Source: SW-9-67-25 sp964623735 | Lineage (GTDB): Archaea; Halobacteriota; Halobacteria; Halobacteriales; Haloarculaceae | Assembly: GCA_964623735.1 (NCBI GenBank) | Contig: CAZUVE010000142.1 | Coordinates: 1-7,013 of the forward strand | Reading direction: 5' to 3' | DNA: 7,013 nt | Shown here: positions 1 to 4,773 of the stretch, piece by piece | How positions within the stretch are numbered: the stretch's first letter is position 1 | Layout: every line of letters begins with the position of its first letter | Position numbers and translations under genes: made by a program | Notes under the pieces: generated by a model | What the model saw: only the letters and a program-made list of their open reading frames with translations | The model's database searches: none | Told to the model about the DNA's origin: nothing

Positions 1-567
1 TAACTATTTTGTCGAAAACGGTGGTTTGTGTAGGTAGCAGCGTTGTCCATAGGTGAATCGCGTCCGCTCGATGCGACAGTCCACCGGAGTCAGCCCGGCA
101 GGACCCCCGCCGGTTGGCGACTGCGGGAGGCGGGCCGCATTCCACCCACGTCTGCGGTGCGCGGGAAGCCCGGGTGATGGGTTGCCCCCGAAAAGGTGTG
201 ACCAGGGCCGATGGATGTGCCGCGAGGCACGACCGCTCGGGAGAGAGCCGCGTCGAGAAACCGCGTGGCGATGACTCGCTTGCGGATGGGAGCCCCCGTG
301 ACAGGGCCACAGGACGCTCCCGAGCGAGGGTCGAAACCCGCCCCGCCGACCTCGGGAGAGTTAGTCCTGAAACCGACCGGCACCGGGCCGGGTTCCCTCT
401 GTGTAGGGAAGCCGCGCCGTTCACCGCGCGGAGGATGTCACCGGGGCAGACTGCCGGCTGTGTGCCCCTGGAATTGCGATTCTCCGGGGGTCGGATAGTG
501 TCGGACGTGGCCGGCAGTATCACCTGTCGGGAAGCCAGTTCTCACTGGTGAAAATACGGGGACAGCA
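1..567 (+). other. Non-coding stretch with many hairpins; candidate structured RNA
   Basis: No reading frame here looks like a haloarchaeal protein: translations are rich in Arg, Gly, Pro and Ser without the usual acidic bias. Several hairpins can be seen: GTGCC/GGCAC closed by a GCGA loop (217-230); CTCCCGAG at 317-324 pairing with 351-358, enclosing GGGT/ACCC (328-339); TTCCCT/AGGGAA (393-410); CCGCGC/GCGCGG (412-431); GGGGCA/TGCCCC (443-468); GAAT/ATTC (471-482) flanked by C and G runs. The octamer GGGAAGCC occurs three times (163, 406, 529). The GNRA-type GCGA loop favours a plus-strand RNA, but the 328-339 hairpin would carry a UUCG loop on the minus strand, so the strand is uncertain. 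RNase P and SRP RNA signatures are absent. In GC-rich DNA some hairpins arise by chance, so a real RNA is possible but unproven. The 5' end may lie outside the window. Confidence 0.35.
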
Positions 568-576
568 CTTATATGG
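566..576 (+). promoter_or_regulatory. TATA box of the DUF7331-like gene
   Basis: CTTATAT at 568-574 is a good match to the haloarchaeal TATA element, and is A/T-rich against a GC-rich background. Transcription would begin about 25 bases downstream near 597, giving a leader of roughly 40 bases before the ATG at 636. The position is inferred from motif and spacing only. Confidence 0.55.
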
Positions 577-635
577 AGGCTTGATCAACACCAGAGTGGA
601 GGGACACTGGCGGTCACAGGTGGCCCCACGGACCA

Positions 636-803
636 ATGAATTCGAACGCAGCAGACGAACGGGACAAACGTGTCGCAGACGGAGAGTCGGACAGGTACGC
701 CGAGTTGAATATCGGTGACGAAGAGTTTGTAATCTACGATCGCGAGAACCACCGAGCGTGGATCCAGTCGTCGGTCACGGTCACCCCACGTGACCTGGAA
801 TGA
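636..803 (+). CDS. Short acidic DUF7331-like protein (55 residues)
   Basis: An ATG at 636 opens a 55-codon frame ending in TGA at 801-803. The product has a charged, disordered-looking N-terminus (residues 1-20, many Asp, Glu, Arg), then a compact segment with the motif FVIYDRENHRAWIQS at about residues 31-45. The pattern 'VIYDRE...AWIQS' recalls a family of haloarchaeal mini-proteins that I remember as DUF7331; its function is unknown. There is no signal peptide, membrane segment or Cys pair, so it is probably cytoplasmic. A TATA box sits at 568-574. The gene stands alone and converges on the DUF3054 gene, about 110 bases away. Codon use is less GC-biased than in the metabolic genes to the right, as often seen in small haloarchaeal genes. 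Family assignment is from memory and should be checked by profile search. Confidence 0.75.
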   Translation: MNSNAADERDKRVADGESDRYAELNIGDEEFVIYDRENHRAWIQSSVTVTPRDLE

Positions 804-913
804 GGGGACTGCGTTCGGGTATTGGAATGGGCTGCCGCTGCAGACCCCCTCCACGCACCGCCTGACAAGAGACCCCTTCGACGTCCACTTCTGTGTGCGC
901 CTGTCGGCCGGGA

Positions 914-1339
914 TCACTCGGCCACCTTTCTCGCGACAACGAAGAGCACCCGCCAGCCGACGACCAGAACGCCGCCCACGGTCAGCGTGACAGCGACGAA
1001 CGCGGCCGTGGTTCCGCCGGGAAACAGCGCTGTCGCGCGCACAGCGTGACCGGCCAGGACGGCAACCACCCACGCGGGCACGGTCCAGCCCAGCGTACGC
1101 CGGACTGACAGCACCGCGTCGGCCGTGTACAGCCCCCCGAGAAGCGCGACTGCCACCCACGCCAGGAGGAACGGCGCGAGCGCGCCCGCCACGACACCGG
1201 GGTTCGAGAACGGCTGCTGGCCGTGCTGGACGGTCCCGATCACGACGAACGCGGTCAGCGCGAGGACGTCACCGACCGCCAGCACGCCCGCCAGCGGTCG
1301 CAGGTCCACCCGTGACCGGAGGTACGTCGTCGTGCTCAC
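914..1339 (-). CDS. DUF3054 family membrane protein
   Basis: The frame starts with GTG at 1339 (protein begins MSTTTYLRSRVDLRPLAGVL), ends with TGA at 914-916 and encodes 141 residues. Four hydrophobic segments are visible at about 15-36, 49-72, 85-105 and 109-134, separated by short loops, with Arg-rich stretches (8-14, 80-81, 130) on the presumed cytoplasmic side. Length, four-helix layout and the opening 'GD' in helix 1 (residues 23-24) fit DUF3054, a small integral membrane family found in haloarchaea and actinobacteria. No biochemical role is known for the family, and I infer none. The gene is divergent from the GNAT gene; the 94 bases between the starts must hold both promoters. I see no obvious TATA box for this gene or strong Shine-Dalgarno, only a weak AAGGGA. 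Confidence 0.88.
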   Translation of the reverse strand: MSTTTYLRSRVDLRPLAGVLAVGDVLALTAFVVIGTVQHGQQPFSNPGVVAGALAPFLLAWVAVALLGGLYTADAVLSVRRTLGWTVPAWVVAVLAGHAVRATALFPGGTTAAFVAVTLTVGGVLVVGWRVLFVVARKVAE

Positions 1340-1433
1340 ACTTTCCCTTCGGGCCGGGGACGACTTGGATCTCCCGCTTTCGCCGCGGCCTGTCCGACAC
1401 AGGGTACATTTCCGTCCGGGTCCTCCAGTCGGT

Positions 1434-1967
1434 ATGGAGTTCGAACTTCTGGGGTGGCCACCCGACGGCCCGACCCTCCGGCTGGACTACCGCGAGTTCG
1501 CGTACGCCGGGAAGTTCGTGATGACAGCGACCGGGAAGGCCGTCGCCCGGGAGGACCGCGTTGCGGCCGCCGTCGCGTTCAGCGAGGATCGCACCGACGC
1601 GACGTGCCTCCGGCTCCGGTACGTCACGGTCCGCGCGGACCGCCGCGGGGAGGGAATCGGCCCGCGACTGCTGCGGTTCGCGGCCGAACTGGCCCGCGAG
1701 CGCGACTACACCGACGTCCGGATTGCCGCGAACAACCCCTTCGCTTACGAGGCCTGCTACCGTGCTGGCTTCGGGTTTACGGGCGAGGAGACGGGTCTCG
1801 CGGAACTGGTGCTCGCCTACCGGCCCGACGCCAGGGGCTGCGAGCGCTACCAGGCGGGGTTCGACCGTTACCGTACGCGGGACCTCTCGGACGCCGAGGA
1901 GTCGTTCCTCGACGAGTACCGCGGAGCCGACCCGCCGGCGTCGGTTCCCGATCCTGGACGCGGGTGA
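1434..1967 (+). CDS. GNAT family N-acetyltransferase
   Basis: Predicted acetyl-CoA-dependent N-acetyltransferase; the acceptor (small amine or protein N-terminus/lysine) cannot be told from sequence. I start it at ATG 1434 (MEFELLGWPPDGPTLRLDYR) rather than at the upstream in-frame ATG 1125, because the intervening translation overlaps the DUF3054 gene and looks like shadow. The product is 177 residues, normal for GNATs. Strand beta4 with the acetyl-CoA loop is clear: LRYVTVRADRRGEGIGPRLL at about 61-80, with R-x-x-G-x-G as RRGEGIG (70-76). It is followed by helix alpha3 (81-91), DVRIAANN (94-101) and the YEACYRAGFGF segment (105-115) typical of motif B. A weak TATA-like GTACATTT around 1405-1412 lies about 26 bases before the ATG, suggesting a leaderless mRNA. 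The last 35 residues are an acidic tail with no recognised motif. Confidence 0.9.
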   Translation: MEFELLGWPPDGPTLRLDYREFAYAGKFVMTATGKAVAREDRVAAAVAFSEDRTDATCLRLRYVTVRADRRGEGIGPRLLRFAAELARERDYTDVRIAANNPFAYEACYRAGFGFTGEETGLAELVLAYRPDARGCERYQAGFDRYRTRDLSDAEESFLDEYRGADPPASVPDPGRG

Positions 1968-2052
1968 CGGCCACACGGCTGTGGGTGCGACTACCGGGGG
2001 GGAGCGCGTTTGCGTCGCTACAGCCGGTGGCACAGAGACCTGATAGTGACGC

Positions 2053-2094
2053 CCTCCCGGGAGGACCGGACGCTTCGGAAACCGCGTCCCGGGA
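2053..2094. promoter_or_regulatory. Pair of TCCCGGGA palindromes, possible operator
   Basis: CCTCCCGGGAGG at 2053-2064 is a perfect 12-base palindrome; its core TCCCGGGA recurs at 2087-2094, 32 bases further on (about three helical turns), with a shared following G. Both lie in the non-coding stretch between the GNAT gene and the small membrane ORF at 2194. Two symmetric sites on the same DNA face could bind a dimeric regulator, but short GC palindromes are common in such DNA. Otherwise 1968-2193 holds nothing I recognise. Confidence 0.25.
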
Positions 2095-2193
2095 GTGTCA
2101 CTGGACAGCAGTCGGGTGTGGGGGAACGGGTGACGGGCGACCGGCAGTCTCGATCAGACACACCCAAGTTCCCGCAGCGACCCTCGAAAACTG

Positions 2194-2286
2194 ATGGAGG
2201 GAGCCGACCGGTTCATGCTGTACGGGCTGTTGTTGGTCTTCTTTAGCATCCTTCTCGGGTTCGTCGCGGTATTGCTCTTCGGGTGA
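2194..2286 (+). CDS. Single-helix membrane miniprotein (30 residues)
   Basis: ATG at 2194 opens a 30-codon frame (MEGADRFMLYGLLLVFFSIL... ending FG, then TGA at 2284-2286). Residues 8-30 form one uninterrupted hydrophobic stretch of about 22 residues preceded by a short polar head, which is what a single-pass membrane peptide looks like. A second in-frame ATG at 2215 would give 23 residues. The hydrophobic run across many Leu, Phe and Val codons, free of Arg/Pro/Ser shadow composition, argues for a real gene. No Shine-Dalgarno or convincing TATA box is visible, and I recognise no family. Such peptides are often subunits or regulators of membrane complexes, but nothing nearby names a partner. 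Confidence is moderate because the frame is very short. Confidence 0.5.
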   Translation: MEGADRFMLYGLLLVFFSILLGFVAVLLFG

Positions 2287-2356
2287 GACTGACAGCAGAG
2301 GTCACTGGTACGGATTGTCGCAAGTCAGTGCTGGATCGACCGCACGACGGTGTGCA

Positions 2357-2384
2357 GTCGTACCGGCACACAGGTACAGCAATC
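2357..2384 (+). repeat. 28-base dispersed repeat, copy A
   Basis: This stretch matches 3475-3502 at 25 of 28 positions in the same orientation (mismatches at repeat positions 8, 11 and 18). Both copies are intergenic. Copy A also contains GTACC (2360-2364) inverted against GGTAC (2373-2377), and its right end overlaps CAATCCGT (2380-2387), the inverse of ACGGATTG at 2310-2317, so it could form a hairpin; those arms are not conserved in copy B. Element class is unknown. Confidence 0.6.
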
Positions 2385-2536
2385 CGTCCGAAGCCTCTCG
2401 GCCTCGCAGGGTGACGAACAGCACAGGGAGACACCGGACCGACGCCACCCTCCATACATATCCTGTCGACTCTGCGCGCGCGAGCAGCGTTGGCACTCCG
2501 GGGTAGGGAATCTCTTCACGTCGGTGTAGCCGACAG

Positions 2537-2543
2537 TATATTA
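2537..2543 (+). promoter_or_regulatory. TATA box of the PPOX gene
   Basis: TATATTA at 2537-2543 stands out in GC-rich flanks and is centred 30 bases before the ATG at 2570. Transcription starting about 26 bases downstream (near 2566) would give an almost leaderless mRNA. This supports ATG 2570 over the in-frame GTG at 2561 as the start. Confidence 0.6.
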
Positions 2544-2569
2544 CCGGCCCCGGCGTAGTAGTGGGCGCG

Positions 2570-2980
2570 ATGTCGTCGATTCCGGACGAGTACTGCGACC
2601 TGTTGACCGAGAAGGCGACGTTCACCACTCTGACGACGATGCTGCCAACCGGTGTGCCGCACATGTCACTTGTGTGGATAGACTACGACCCCGGGGCGGA
2701 CCGCGTCCTGGTCAACACCGAGCGTGGACGCCGCAAGGAGAAGAACGTCCAGAACGACCCCCGGGCCGGAATCCTCGCGCCGGATCCGGAGAGCTGGTGG
2801 CGGTGGCTCTCGGTCGCCGGCGAGGTCGAGGAGGTCACCACAGAGGGGGCGCGCGACCACATCGACGAACTGACCCGGCGCTACCTCGGGGAGAAGACGT
2901 ACCCGAACCCGATCCAGACCGAACGCGTCATCCTCAAAATCGAGCCAGAACACGTCATCACGTTCAGTTCCGACGGGTAA
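2570..2980 (+). CDS. PPOX-fold flavin/F420-dependent oxidoreductase family protein
   Basis: The 136-residue product has the hallmarks of the pyridoxamine 5'-phosphate oxidase-like split-barrel family, probably the PPOX class F420-dependent branch common in haloarchaea. Visible blocks: an N-terminal helix (MSSIPDEYCDLLTEKATF, 1-18); barrel strand TLTTMLPTGVPHMSLVWIDYD (20-40); VLVNTERGRRKEKNVQNDPR (46-65), whose basic stretch normally contacts the cofactor phosphate; WLSVAGEVEEVT (79-90); and a C-terminal helix plus strand (RDHIDELTRRYLG, 95-107; ERVILKIEPEHVITF, 118-132). Such proteins bind FMN or F420 as homodimers and reduce or oxidise small molecules; the substrate is unknown, and which cofactor is inferred. 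The ATG at 2570 is preferred from the TATA spacing; GTG 2561 would add three residues. The gene is monocistronic and lies between the two copies of the 28-base repeat. Confidence 0.9.
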   Translation: MSSIPDEYCDLLTEKATFTTLTTMLPTGVPHMSLVWIDYDPGADRVLVNTERGRRKEKNVQNDPRAGILAPDPESWWRWLSVAGEVEEVTTEGARDHIDELTRRYLGEKTYPNPIQTERVILKIEPEHVITFSSDG

Positions 2981-3167
2981 TCCCCCTCGGCCGGAGCGCG
3001 GGTCGGGAACGAACAGACGTCGTCGGCCGGGACCGAACACCACCAGTCGGGCGTCCCTCTCGTCCGAAAGGCACTGGCTCGCTCAGCGAGACCGCTGGGA
3101 GACGAGTTCCGGGCCACTCCCCTGCCTGTTCCGAGGGTCGACGGTACACCACACCCCACTCGCACGT

Positions 3168-3356
3168 TCATTCAGAGTTGTTGATGTGTCTGTACTCCAG
3201 AAACATCAACGAGATAAAACCAGCCAGGAACAGAAAGACACCGGCAACCCCTCGTTGTTGTGAGACTGCAACGCCGCCCGCGCCGAAGAGTCCGAGTGCC
3301 AACACACCCGCAAGAAGGTTCGTGCGGTCCTCGACGAGGAACGCTGTGACTCTCAT
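3168..3356 (-). CDS. Small two-helix membrane protein (62 residues)
   Basis: ATG at 3356 to TGA at 3168-3170 encodes 62 residues. Two hydrophobic segments, about 13-31 (NLLAGVLALGLFGAGGVAV) and 36-54, are joined by a short QQRG turn, forming a helical hairpin with both ends on the same side; the N-terminus carries Arg and Asp/Glu, the C-terminus ends EYRHINNSE. An A/T-rich element (CTAAGAAAA, about 3375-3383 read on this strand) sits roughly 27 bases before the ATG, suggesting a leaderless transcript. I do not recognise the family. The clean hydrophobic pattern, ATG start and promoter spacing make it a likely real gene. It is convergent with the PPOX gene, leaving 187 non-coding bases between their stops with no recognisable element beyond a small CTCGCT/AGCGAG hairpin near 3080. 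Confidence 0.65.
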   Translation of the reverse strand: MRVTAFLVEDRTNLLAGVLALGLFGAGGVAVSQQRGVAGVFLFLAGFISLMFLEYRHINNSE

Positions 3357-3474
3357 ACAACACTCTACGGGCGCGTTTTCTTAGATGTGCTGGAACGCAC
3401 TTCCCTCGGGAGCGGTGCCTGATCCGTCCAGACCAGCGACGACCCACCGGCCCTGGGCGGTGGCCGATCGAACG

Positions 3475-3502
3475 GTCGTACTGGTACACAGTTACAGCAA
3501 TC
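3475..3502 (+). repeat. 28-base dispersed repeat, copy B
   Basis: Direct repeat of 2357-2384 (25 of 28 identical), lying in the 147-base gap between the small membrane gene (start 3356) and the stop of the open frame at 3504. Both copies are preceded by GATCGA(C/A)CG (2334-2342 and 3466-3474), directly adjacent in B but separated by 14 extra bases in A, so the related region may be longer with an indel. Apart from this, the gap holds only the putative promoter of the membrane protein. Confidence 0.6.
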
Positions 3503-3503
3503 A

Positions 3504-3821
3504 CTACCATACGTCAGAGTGTGAGTACAGCACGGAGAGGACGTTACTTCGTCCACCCGAGTTCGTACTGTTGCTCATACTGTCGGCTGTTACTGAGAAA
3601 AGAGATTCGCCACCCCGGAGTGGCGAAATTCTAAAAGACGTCCAGCCGGCAGTATCACCAGTTTCCGAATCCGTGACTCGTTCGAGTTCAACTTCAAATC
3701 GGGTCTGCTCCGGAACCGCGACGGTCTGTTCTTGTGTGTCACTCACCAACCGCACGTCGCCGGCTTCGATCTGATCGACAGTTGCTCCATACACGCCTCG
3801 GAACTGATCCGGGAGATACAC
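3504..3821 (-). CDS. Unrecognised acidic protein, low-GC frame downstream of the kinase
   Basis: Downstream of the kinase stop, a minus-strand frame reads as plausible acidic protein: YLPDQFRGVYGATVDQIEAG, then a strand-like EQTVAVPEQTRFEVELERV and a SFRISPLR block. I start it at GTG 3821, 13 bases after the kinase TAA, which would make it the second gene of a two-gene transcript (105 residues); no good Shine-Dalgarno is visible. Upstream of 3821 the frame is shadow of the kinase. Third codon positions are only about half G/C, far below the kinase, so it may be acquired, fast-evolving or decaying. A hairpin with a T-rich tail lies inside it (3606-3627), and the last roughly 33 codons look less protein-like; it could therefore be a truncated gene or have lost its true stop. 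I recognise no family. Confidence 0.42.
   Translation of the reverse strand: MYLPDQFRGVYGATVDQIEAGDVRLVSDTQEQTVAVPEQTRFEVELERVTDSETGDTAGWTSFRISPLRGGESLFSVTADSMSNSTNSGGRSNVLSVLYSHSDVW
3598..3627 (-). terminator. Hairpin with T-rich tail, possible terminator of the kinase transcript
   Basis: TTCGCCAC (3606-3613) and GTGGCGAA (3620-3627) are a perfect 8-base inverted repeat with a six-base loop. Reading the minus strand, the stem is followed directly by TCTCTTTTCTC, a T-rich run unusual in this GC-rich DNA; on the plus strand no T-run follows. This fits transcription termination for the minus-strand kinase unit. It lies inside the open frame 3504-3821, which is the reason for doubting that frame's 3' end. 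Confidence 0.45.
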
Positions 3822-3834
3822 CGACCCGTACGAG

Positions 3835-4629
3835 TTACGCGATCTTGGCAATCTCGGCCCTGACCGCACCGGCGTCGAAGTCGTGGTCGGGGCGGATGTT
3901 GACGAAATCGAGGAAGCTGTCGGCGTCGAGCAACGCCCCGGGGCCGTGGCTCTGTGCGGCGGTCTCGACGGCAGTCCGGGCGCCGACGAGCGGTTCGAGT
4001 GCCGCGAGCGCACAGGCCAGGTCGTAGGCCCGCGCGTCCTCGATTGCGTCGTCCCGGACCGTCGTCGCGTCGATGAAGTAGGGGTCCCCGTCTACGACGA
4101 GGACGTTCTCCCCCCGGAGGTCGCCGTGGACCAGCCCCGACCCGTGCATCCGCGCGAGCCCGTCGAACAGCTGTGGCGCCAGCTCCGCGGCCGCTGGCGC
4201 GTCGAGCGTGTCCAGGGGCTCGAACCGCGGGAGGTACTCGAGGACGAGCACGCCGTAGCCCTCGTGGTCGAACGCCTCGAGGGGGTCGGGCGCGTTCACG
4301 CCCAGCTCGCGCATCCGCCGGGTTGCCGCCAGTTCGTGTTCGGCCATCTCGAGTGGCGTCTCGACGTACTCGAAAAAGCCCTCCGACCGGCTCGACAGCG
4401 CCCCGAGGTTGCGCCCCGTCGTCAACAGCGCGTGGACGAACGCGTTCTGGCCGGTGATCACCTTCACGAACCACCGGTCGTTGACGACGCAGGGCGTCGA
4501 CAGCCAGTTGTCCGCCTCCAGCACCTCGACCGACTGCACGGGTTCGCCGTACCGGTCCGCCACCTCCCGGCCGACCTCTCGGAGTCGGGCTTGCGGAACC
4601 GCCCCGCGGAGGAACTGTCGGATCGGCAC
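3835..4629 (-). CDS. RIO-like serine/threonine kinase or ATPase
   Basis: Predicted atypical kinase related to the RIO1/Bud32/lipopolysaccharide-kinase group. Residues counted from GTG 4629 (264 residues): the ATP-anchoring Lys lies in WFVKVI (Lys56); MAEHELAATRRM (95-106) offers the helix-C Glu; the hinge is VLVLEYLP (127-134); the catalytic loop HGDLRGENVLV spans 168-178 with Asp170 and Asn175; the metal-binding Asp is in YFIDATT (Asp187), where DFG is replaced by IDA. No glycine-rich loop is seen; ADNWLSTP (39-46) takes its place. Targets are unknown; it is not a canonical Bud32. GTG 4629 is chosen because BRE CGAAAC and TATA TTTAT (4654-4666) put transcription start at about 4629, i.e. leaderless; in-frame GTG 4638 would add three residues. 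The gene is divergent from the TrmB regulator and followed 13 bases later by the 3504-3821 frame. Confidence 0.85.
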   Translation of the reverse strand: MPIRQFLRGAVPQARLREVGREVADRYGEPVQSVEVLEADNWLSTPCVVNDRWFVKVITGQNAFVHALLTTGRNLGALSSRSEGFFEYVETPLEMAEHELAATRRMRELGVNAPDPLEAFDHEGYGVLVLEYLPRFEPLDTLDAPAAAELAPQLFDGLARMHGSGLVHGDLRGENVLVVDGDPYFIDATTVRDDAIEDARAYDLACALAALEPLVGARTAVETAAQSHGPGALLDADSFLDFVNIRPDHDFDAGAVRAEIAKIA

Positions 4630-4653
4630 GCCTCTCACCTTGCGGTCCAGCGG

Positions 4654-4666
4654 ATAAACCGTTTCG
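4654..4666 (-). promoter_or_regulatory. BRE/TATA promoter of the kinase gene
   Basis: Read on the minus strand, CGAAAC (4666-4661) followed by GGTTTATCC with TTTAT at 4658-4654 forms a textbook haloarchaeal BRE plus TATA box. Its centre lies about 27 bases from the GTG at 4629, predicting a leaderless mRNA beginning at or next to that codon. Confidence 0.65.
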
Positions 4667-4712
4667 ACTCGACCGGCGGCCTTCCCGGACCTTTTTACCT
4701 ACACGCCCGTTG

Positions 4713-4722
4713 CTACCGGTAG
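4713..4722. promoter_or_regulatory. Palindrome CTACCGGTAG, possible TrmB-family operator
   Basis: A perfect 10-base palindrome sits between the divergent kinase and TrmB-family genes, about 50 bases upstream of the regulator's start and about 50 bases beyond the kinase TATA box. A looser GGTA-N11-TACC symmetry (4718-4736) overlaps it. Local regulators often control their own promoter and the divergent neighbour, so this is a candidate site; the link is inference. Confidence 0.3.
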
Positions 4723-4773
4723 TGACTGTTAGTACCTCCCTACAAACACCCGGCGGGTCGGTCCCGGGGTCCA

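Noticed and set aside
157..275. Group II intron (GTGCG at 157 resembling a 5' end; a domain V-like hairpin near 245-270)
   Set aside because: The hairpin lacks the AGC triad and correct length of domain V, and no reverse transcriptase frame is present.
1..540. RNase P RNA or SRP (7S) RNA gene
   Set aside because: The invariant RNase P GAGGAAAGTCC and ACAGAA elements and the SRP helix 8 GGAAGGGAGCAGCC element are absent on both strands.
53..551. Overlapping open frames on both strands in the left region
   Set aside because: Their translations are Arg/Gly/Pro/Ser-rich without acidic bias or domain patterns, as expected of chance frames in GC-rich DNA.
1125..1433. N-terminal extension of the GNAT gene from ATG 1125
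   Set aside because: It lies antisense to the DUF3054 gene and its translation is shadow-like; the protein fold begins at ATG 1434.
1269..2033. Long minus-strand frame opposite the GNAT gene
   Set aside because: It is the antisense shadow of the GNAT coding sequence, with no recognisable domain.
2475..2484. Alternating GCGCGCGCGA tract as a Z-DNA or special site
   Set aside because: Short CG alternation is common in GC-rich haloarchaeal DNA and nothing else marks this site.
511..3659. Exact 14-base match CCGGCAGTATCACC at 511-524 and 3646-3659
   Set aside because: One or a few such matches can occur by chance in 7 kb of biased composition, and the flanks do not extend the similarity.
3883..4722. 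279-codon plus-strand frame opposite the kinase
   Set aside because: It mirrors the kinase coding region; the kinase frame has intact catalytic motifs and a promoter, the opposite frame has none.
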